A model generated the notes under the pieces. It saw nothing but the letters and a program-made list of their open reading frames with translations, searched no databases and was not told where the DNA came from. Below are positions 1 to 5,600 of a stretch of DNA of 7,584 nucleotides, one piece after another. A program made the translations under genes and the position numbers. The DNA is from Myxococcales bacterium (GTDB lineage: Bacteria > Myxococcota_A > Polyangia > Haliangiales > J016). Position 1 is the stretch's first letter. The number at the start of each line of letters is the position of its first letter. The stretch lies in assembly GCA_014238595.1 (NCBI GenBank), contig JABAAV010000078.1:1-7584 (forward strand), read 5' to 3'.

Positions 1-203
1 ACTTGAGGAAACGATAAGCGATTGTTGGTGTCAGCCTATCAATTTAGCTCCAACATCGGTGACGGAGAGCGGTTCGGGGAAGCTGAACATCGCTTAGGTG
101 TCAGCCTATCAATTTAGCTCCAACATCGGTGACAGTGGAAATGGTTTGTCAAGTAGTTTCTAAAAAAGTGTCAGCCTATCAATTTAGCTCCAACATCGGT
201 GAC
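1..203 (-). CRISPR. CRISPR array (subtype V-B), leader-proximal end; truncated by window edge
   Basis: Three identical 36-nt repeats lie at 28-63, 98-133 and 168-203, with an exact 70-nt period. Two complete 34-nt spacers are at 64-97 and 134-167. Bases 1-27 are part of a third spacer, so the array continues beyond the window. On the minus strand the repeat begins GTCACCGATG and ends GGCTGACAC. The direction is minus because only that transcript is complementary to the tracrRNA at 486-572, and because the cas genes run the same way. The 3' end of the repeat (GACAC) corresponds in position to the GGCAC end of the Alicyclobacillus Cas12b repeat. The leader end is therefore at 203, and 134-167 is the most recently acquired spacer. 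There is no repeat degeneration among the three copies, as expected near the leader of a working array. No spacer target could be identified. Confidence 0.98.
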
Positions 204-251
204 CGCAAAGCTTTCAAATCTTTGTAAGCATTGCGATTTTTCGTCACCATG
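194..251. repeat. Nested palindrome spanning the leader/first-repeat junction
   Basis: The outer arms are GTCACCATG (243-251, plus strand) and CATCGGTGAC (194-203, the leader-side end of the first repeat). They pair over 9 bp with one bulged base. Inside them, directly abutting the repeat, CGCAAAGCTT (204-213) and AAGCATTGCG (226-235) form a 10-bp inverted repeat with one mismatch around a 12-nt loop. The junction is where new spacers are inserted, so the structure could help Cas1-Cas2 recognise the site or could fold the 5' end of the pre-crRNA. Both roles are inference. On the plus strand the inner hairpin is followed by ATTTTT, so it could alternatively stop rightward transcription. Confidence 0.5.
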
Positions 252-485
252 CGAGTATGCCTGAAATAATACCTTACGAGAGCCACTTAACAATAGATTC
301 AAGCTTCTCAATTCCCAATAATACCAAAGAGTTCGAGCATTCCTGAATCCCTTCTTCATCACCTCCATGCTCGCAGAGATAATTGCAAAAATTATTAAGG
401 AATTAGCTCTTTTTCCTGGGTCATCTCGAATGTCAACTGGATCAAACATATATTCTTGTGGCGGCCGTTCTGTGTCACACTCCTT
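204..485 (-). promoter_or_regulatory. CRISPR leader region between tracrRNA and first repeat
   Basis: This 282-nt stretch carries no credible gene. It sits directly upstream of the first repeat in the transcription direction, so it is the leader, where the array promoter and the Cas1-Cas2 docking sequence are expected. It holds a candidate promoter (266-293), a nested palindrome at the repeat junction (194-251), a perfect 7-bp inverted repeat CGAGCAT/ATGCTCG (334-340 and 367-373, 26-nt spacing) and an AT-only hairpin (379-395). No convincing intrinsic terminator for the tracrRNA is visible. A 145-codon frame opens from a TTG at 608 and ends inside a repeat at 171. It runs straight through the tracrRNA and I do not accept it as a gene. 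Confidence 0.7.
266..293 (-). promoter_or_regulatory. Candidate promoter of the CRISPR array
   Basis: On the minus strand TTGTTA (293-288, four of six matches to TTGACA) is followed after 16 bases by TATTAT (271-266, five of six matches to TATAAT). Transcription would start near 258-260, about 55 nt before the first repeat. Position and direction suit pre-crRNA synthesis. The -35 match is only moderate, so this is a reasoned candidate. Confidence 0.5.
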
Positions 486-572
486 ACATTGGGGCAAAAT
501 TAATCGACTCTGCGGTGCTAAACTCATTGAAGAGGAAGACACATGCCGCAGGTACTTATCTCCTGTAGAGAT
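486..572 (-). ncRNA. tracrRNA of the type V-B system
   Basis: This is the RNA that pairs with the crRNA repeat and is required by Cas12b. Read 5' to 3' on the minus strand it has: a hairpin AUCUC-UACAG-GAGAU (572-558); a stem CUGCGG (551-546) with CCGCAG (515-510) enclosing GUGUC (542-538), which pairs with the last five repeat bases GACAC; and then 509-486, which pairs without gaps to repeat bases 31-8. That segment has 17 Watson-Crick pairs, 4 G-U pairs and 3 mismatches over 24 positions. A 5' hairpin with a five-base loop, a short anti-repeat just inside a closed stem and a second anti-repeat just after it is also the layout of the Alicyclobacillus acidoterrestris tracrRNA as I know it. 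The drawn length, 87 nt, is close to the roughly 80 nt known there. The 5' end is supported by a promoter 7 nt upstream; the 3' end is uncertain. It lies between cas2 and the array on the cas-gene strand. Confidence 0.9.
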
Positions 573-579
573 GAAAAAG

Positions 580-608
580 AGTGTATTGTTTCCTTGAACA
601 AAAGTCAA
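580..608 (-). promoter_or_regulatory. tracrRNA promoter (sigma-70-like), overlapping the cas2 stop
   Basis: On the minus strand TTGACT (608-603, five of six matches to TTGACA), a 17-base spacer and TACACT (585-580, four of six matches to TATAAT) precede an A at 572 by seven bases. That A is exactly the first base of the 5' hairpin of the tracrRNA, which was located independently by repeat complementarity. The -35 box overlaps the TGA stop of cas2 (607-605), so the tracrRNA can be made separately from the cas transcript as well as by read-through. Confidence 0.75.
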
Positions 609-895
609 ACAATGACAATACCGCTATCCTGTTCAGGAAGTGATTGACCGATAAATGTGACCATTTGGCGAACCTCCTTCTCATTAGAACCAAGATTCAT
701 AAATATTACTTGATCTTCTTTCTGATTAATCTGTTCTTCAAGCTCCGTTTGTAATCGAACACGATCAATGGATTTGAGCGTACAAAAAAAAACTGAATAT
801 TGCCATGCTTCACCATAGCCTTTAAGTACCTTGTTAACATGCTGAAGTCGTTTCGGATTTTTAATATCATAACAAACAAGATAACATCGACGCAT
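605..895 (-). CDS. cas2: CRISPR-associated endonuclease Cas2 family protein
   Basis: A 96-residue Cas2, the usual length. Cas2 dimers bridge two Cas1 dimers in the spacer-integration complex. Family marks are the first beta strand YLVCYDI with the conserved Asp10, the following helix with NPKRLQHVNKVLKGYG, and the QYSVFFCTL strand (about 32-40), the equivalent of the YSVFE-type strand in other Cas2 proteins. The C-terminus IVIV is a plausible final beta strand. The ATG at 895 is preceded by GAGAGG (906-901) at about 5 nt. An ATG four bases upstream is in another frame. The gene follows cas4-cas1 after a 16-nt gap, so the two are almost certainly co-transcribed. Its stop overlaps the -35 box of the tracrRNA promoter. 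Confidence 0.95.
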   Translation of the reverse strand: MRRCYLVCYDIKNPKRLQHVNKVLKGYGEAWQYSVFFCTLKSIDRVRLQTELEEQINQKEDQVIFMNLGSNEKEVRQMVTFIGQSLPEQDSGIVIV

Positions 896-900
896 ACATA

Positions 901-906
901 CCTCTC
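901..906 (-). promoter_or_regulatory. Ribosome binding site of cas2
   Basis: GAGAGG on the minus strand lies five bases before the ATG at 895. It is the strongest Shine-Dalgarno match among the three cas genes and settles the start over the out-of-frame ATG next to it. Confidence 0.7.
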
Positions 907-911
907 ATCAT

Positions 912-2627
912 TTATCGCGTGGTTAAAAACGTCAAAGAAGGAACATCGTCCATGATCCAACTCGCAATCATCCTCGCGTGCAACACAATCATACGCCGGT
1001 AGCTCAAGCGATATTCAAATACTGGATGAGTAATCTCGGTATCCATTCTTCTTCCAAGGGCATTGAAAAAGCTTCGTCTTCCAGCGTCTGTGAATAAACA
1101 GCCAGAATCAGTGCGCTGAAAATGTTTCTCGGTTAATTCTCCTCGATTAAAACATGAAATAGCTACAGAATCTCCAATTAATGGTCGAAACGGTTCCATA
1201 AGATCAAGTGCGAATGCAGGACGCCCAGGCTTTGATACATGAAATCCTCCTATGGAAGGTTCCAATCGTGCCAATCGTAACGCTGTCACGCATTCATGAG
1301 TCAGCATGGAGTATGCCATCGACAAACAAGCATTGATTGGGTCAGGTGGTGGACGACGTTTTCTGCCATTTGCCTTAAATTCCATCGCTAACGATTCTTT
1401 GAACATTCCCGAAAAATACCTAAAGTAGATAGCAGCAGCATGACCTTCATGTCCACGCACCGAATCTATTGAATGTGCCTCTGCTGCATGCTTTGCTTCT
1501 TTCGCTAGATCAACAACAATCTGTTTTGGCAAATCAGAATGATTGCGTAGAAGCAGTGTTCGTTGATTTATAATTTTAGCTGATACAAGAGCACGTGCAA
1601 GTTCAAGACATGGTTTCAAGTTATCGAATTTTCTAACCTGCATTTTACGCACTACAGCACTGACTGAATCAAGCGGATCGATCATTGCAATCAAACGCCC
1701 TGCTGGCGATAAAAATGCAACAGGGATATTCTTGTCAGCAAGAACACGAATAGCCTGTGTCGTTAATTGCACTGCACCAAGTAACGACAGACTTTCAAGT
1801 TTTGCAAGAGGCATTGTTTTAACAATAGTACCATTTTTATCCGTGAACTTAAGCTCCATGCCACGGACACCAACTTTAACACCGTCTCTTTGAGCCACAA
1901 CATGAATTCCATCATCACGTGGTGGCCAAATTTTTCTTGGTGTTAACTGATTCTTTGTATGTTGTACGCGTTGATAATTAACTTCATCTGGTAAACATAC
2001 AGGCTGAAGTGAACACTTTGGACAGCGTGAATCATTAATCAACGGAAGAGGTCGTGAACCTTTGGCACAGTGTTTTGCGTCTTTAAAAGTTTTCAATGAT
2101 TCGCGTTTGAGAGCATCATCAACGAGAATTCTCAAACGATATTTTTCCGCCGCATAATAAATAATCGCTTCACACACCGTATAGCCAGCATCTTCAAGTA
2201 GTAATGCTTGTAACCCCACTTGAACACGATCTGTAGGCCACGCTTCCCGCGTCACATGTGAGCGTTTTTCCACATCCGCCTGAATATCTAAACTGATCGT
2301 GCTACGTTTAGAACGACCTTTACGGTATTCAATGGGCACCGCACTGTGATCCGATATTTCCGCTAAATCCAGTGTTGCAGTGAGACCGAGAGATTGACTT
2401 GTTAAGACTAAACTTCGGACGATAGTCGGTCGTTCGGAATTCGTATCGCGATTTGGCTGATTTTTTTTAATGATGCTGGATTTGTCTACGTGTTTATGAA
2501 CAGCCAATCCTTTTTCTGTATCATCACTTGGAACAAAAATGCCTTCCACTTGCATATAATAAAACAGCCGAGGACAATATGCATATTCTGCCACATTCCG
2601 AGCAGACCAAAAGCTTTCATCGGTCAT
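912..2627 (-). CDS. cas4-cas1: Cas4-Cas1 fusion protein (adaptation nuclease and integrase)
   Basis: A 571-residue fusion. Residues 1 to about 215 are Cas4, a RecB-like Fe-S nuclease that trims prespacers in a PAM-dependent way. It has Cys18 (YCPRLFYY), His44/His46, Asp87 (ATLDLAE), the E-x2-K motif PIEYRKG (Glu100, Lys103), D133/Q136 (DRVQVGLQ) and the cluster CPKCSLQPVC (Cys202, Cys205, Cys211), which with Cys18 gives the four Fe-S ligands. Residues from about 240 to the end are Cas1, the integrase. It has Glu394 in RGHEGHAAAIYF, His463 in GFHVSKPGRP, and Asp475/Glu478 in ALDLMEPFRP, the metal-binding positions of the family. All catalytic residues of both halves are present, so the protein should be active. 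Fused Cas4-Cas1 is known from subtypes V-B and I-G (formerly I-U), and the neighbouring cas12b decides for V-B. The ATG at 2627 follows cas12b by 48 nt with only a weak purine-rich ribosome site (AAAGATAAGAT). Confidence 0.96.
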   Translation of the reverse strand: MTDESFWSARNVAEYAYCPRLFYYMQVEGIFVPSDDTEKGLAVHKHVDKSSIIKKNQPNRDTNSERPTIVRSLVLTSQSLGLTATLDLAEISDHSAVPIEYRKGRSKRSTISLDIQADVEKRSHVTREAWPTDRVQVGLQALLLEDAGYTVCEAIIYYAAEKYRLRILVDDALKRESLKTFKDAKHCAKGSRPLPLINDSRCPKCSLQPVCLPDEVNYQRVQHTKNQLTPRKIWPPRDDGIHVVAQRDGVKVGVRGMELKFTDKNGTIVKTMPLAKLESLSLLGAVQLTTQAIRVLADKNIPVAFLSPAGRLIAMIDPLDSVSAVVRKMQVRKFDNLKPCLELARALVSAKIINQRTLLLRNHSDLPKQIVVDLAKEAKHAAEAHSIDSVRGHEGHAAAIYFRYFSGMFKESLAMEFKANGRKRRPPPDPINACLSMAYSMLTHECVTALRLARLEPSIGGFHVSKPGRPAFALDLMEPFRPLIGDSVAISCFNRGELTEKHFQRTDSGCLFTDAGRRSFFNALGRRMDTEITHPVFEYRLSYRRMIVLHARMIASWIMDDVPSLTFLTTR

Positions 2628-2675
2628 AATATCTTATCTTTGGCTTATCAATCAAAATTAAATCATTTCGATTCT

Positions 2676-5600
2676 TTAACCATCATCTAAGCTAGACAGA
2701 CACTCAGCTTGTCGCCGCAAAATGTTTGTGATTATCCTAGCTTTAACTCCATTCCAATAGGGGCTCCACTCATACCACTTGCCATCTCGTAATGAACCTT
2801 CGGAAACATCACGCCAAAGATTAATAATCTCTTTTTGTTTTGCCGCTTTTTTAGCATTTTTCAAATTTGTCCTAGAAATTTCCATCGCTTCTTCCGTGAT
2901 TTTCACCTCTTTTATAGCATTTTCTTTTGTGATGTTTCCTTTGCCTTTTTCTGAATTCTTCAAAATTTTCTTTGCGTTGTCCAATGCGCTTTTAGCGTTG
3001 TTCTTTCTCTCTCCAGCATCTTTGACAGATTGATCATCACCTAATTTTCTAGGCTTACCCTTGTTTGAATAATAACTGCCGTCCACTGCAACCTTCCAAT
3101 CGATCAAACACGTTGATCCATTGATAATCTCTTTGTTCACAACACGCCATCCATTCCCATCAAGATTTGCAGGAACATACCACCAGTGACCAGACCAGTC
3201 GGGATCAATAATTGCGCGCAAGCCTATGTTAGCAGCAGCATTCAAATCAGCTTGAATGCCTTTAGAAGCAGAAGATTGGCGACTAGAAGAAACAAATATA
3301 TCACCACCTTTAGATGGAATTCTGATAGGTCTAGCTTGCTTCCGAGCATCGTCATTTTTGTTTTGCCATTGTGTGTTCAAATCACATAAAAATCGTTCTT
3401 CTTCAGTACCTTTGCCCTTATCCAATTTTTTCTGCGCCTGCTTAACCTGTTTTTGACACCATGAAGACGGATCCATAAATTGTGTTACGGGGATATCTTG
3501 ACAACGAATACCTGCAGCACCTGTGCGTGAATCTTGCTGTGATGTATAGCGTGGTGAAATTTCTCTAAAATGCAATCCATTCAATTGACAAGCCTCTTCT
3601 AAATATTTTTTAACTTTAGCTGACGACCATGTCATGATTTGTCGGTTTTCTCTCCGTGTGCGAATTTCTTCTGGTCGATAGTTTTTAAGATTTTCAATAA
3701 TAATAGCTTGACAAGGATCATCAACACGTTCACATGGTCGTTTACGATCTTTGATTTTTGTGAATGATTTCATACGTCCAAGACCTAATGCTGCTTCTGT
3801 GATTCTACTTGAAAGTTGTTTGATACGCTGATCTCGTAAATGCTCCATCGTATCCAAAATCCTTTGTCCAAAACCACGAAGGTCGTCTTGACCTTTGAGG
3901 GGAATATTTTTTCTGATATCTTTCGGTTCTGGACGCATAAAAAACGATTTTTGGATCTGATAAAGCGATTTAATCGTAGCAATTCGATTCAGAGATAATC
4001 CACCTCTATAACGAATAGTCATATCATTCTTCTTCGCCCCTCGTGGTAAAATCCAGTCACGGAGCCAGCGTAGATGTTTTTGAATACACTTATCTTTTTG
4101 AATCCACAAAATCGTCAACTGACAATGGAGTTTCATTCTCAGAGGTTTGTTTTGTTCCAATGATTTCGCCACCGCATTCAATTGATCTCGGGCTTCTTTT
4201 TGATTTTTCTTGCGTTCTTTAGAAGAACTAGCTTCATCTATACTCTCTGGAGCTTTGTACCCAGACAAAGTAACAATATGATCATTCCACAATTGTTTCA
4301 ATTGATCGTTGGGCTGTGGATTATCACCAAACAATCCATACCAAGCTATCAAAGCATCCTGAAGTAGTGCGACATGTACGTCCTTGTCCTCGGCAAGATC
4401 TTGTTCTTGATCGCCTGGAAGATGTTTCTTCGTTGCTGTTAAATTATAGGCAATCTTAGCTACGATGGCATGCTTGTTGATTGCCTTCCGCATGGTGTTA
4501 ACGGTGTTTTGCATCAAAACATCAATACCAAGTGAACGTTTTGATGGTGTCTGTATGCCCAGCTGTTTTTCAAATTCTTCAACGTTTTTTATTTCTTCAG
4601 CGGTGGCCTTTCGAGCATCTGCTTCTTCCCCTTGAAGTTTGATGAAAAATTGACGATCCAACCGTGCCCAAGGGGCAGGGTGCGTTGTTCTATCTGGCAA
4701 TACATTCGATCCAATACGACGATAAACAACAGTTTGTTCGACATCAATTTCTATGCCTTTTCTTTGTTTCTTCACTGTTTTTTTCAAATGAAGATAAAGA
4801 TCCTCTTCTTTGGGAGCGGGATGGTTAAATTTTTTACATGCTTCATTAATCTGCTCAGTACTCAATGTTTCCCATACCGCACACGCAGCGGCATAACGAT
4901 GACCCAAATCCACAGAAAGCACACGCAACCCAGACAAACGAGATAACATGAGTCGAGCTTGACCTTTTCGACCTTTATTAATTGCAGCATGAGGATAATA
5001 TTTAGGATCTATGCTCAATTCATGTTTTGCTGCAAAATCACACCATGGACCTTGTGGTTGCAGATTTGGAGAAAAAGTTACGAACCAGCGAATACGATCT
5101 TTCATATTTTGTATCTGGGACACATACTTCTCTTTCGTATCTTTGGTTGCCAATTTGTCTGTTATTGCAGCGATCGCTTCCAATTGCCGCCTCGGTGCTT
5201 GTAATCGACCATTCCACTGTTTCTGTTCAAAAAGATCCGCAATGATGACTTTATTATTTAAAGGTACATTCGCGGCTGCACGTCCTAATCTATCCGCACG
5301 AGTTACGGTTATTGGCGAAGGTTCATTTGATGAGTCTTCGTTGATGACGCTTTTTTGATCCAGTGCGAAATCTTGGGTTAATTTCTTGGAATGCCACAAC
5401 AAATCGTTTTTTTTCATGCTACTGCCATCCCAAAGCGTCATTGTCAGCCCTCGTAGTTCTGAAAGGCGATCGATTTCATCTTTTGCTTGATCTCTTTCTT
5501 TCGTTGCTTTTTCCCATTTCTTCTTAGCTTTGAGTTCTTTTTTTTGTTCTCTACATTGTTCCAAAACATGTTCGGCCTCATCTAACATTGTTTGTTTTTT

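Noticed and set aside
238..273. Possible degenerate fourth repeat one period right of the last repeat
   Set aside because: The sequence at the expected position does not resemble the repeat apart from an inverted GTCACC, and the tracrRNA pairing puts the leader on this side.
379..415. AT hairpins with short T runs as a tracrRNA terminator
   Set aside because: The stems are four to six AT-rich pairs and are not directly followed by a clear U tract, so there is no support for an intrinsic terminator.
472..480. GTGTCACAC resembling the repeat end
   Set aside because: It is a short near-palindrome. The match to the repeat is only six bases and adjacent bases do not continue it.
367..597. 76-codon plus-strand frame between the array and cas2
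   Set aside because: It runs antisense to the tracrRNA, has no ribosome site or recognisable domain, and lies where the leader and tracrRNA explain the DNA.
706..960. 84-codon minus-strand frame overlapping the end of cas1 and start of cas2
   Set aside because: It is an out-of-frame shadow of two well-supported genes. The Cas1 C-terminus and Cas2 N-terminus in the other frames carry the conserved motifs.
5011..5358. 115-codon plus-strand frame opposite cas12b
   Set aside because: It is antisense to conserved Cas12b sequence, with cysteine/phenylalanine-rich composition typical of a reverse-strand shadow.
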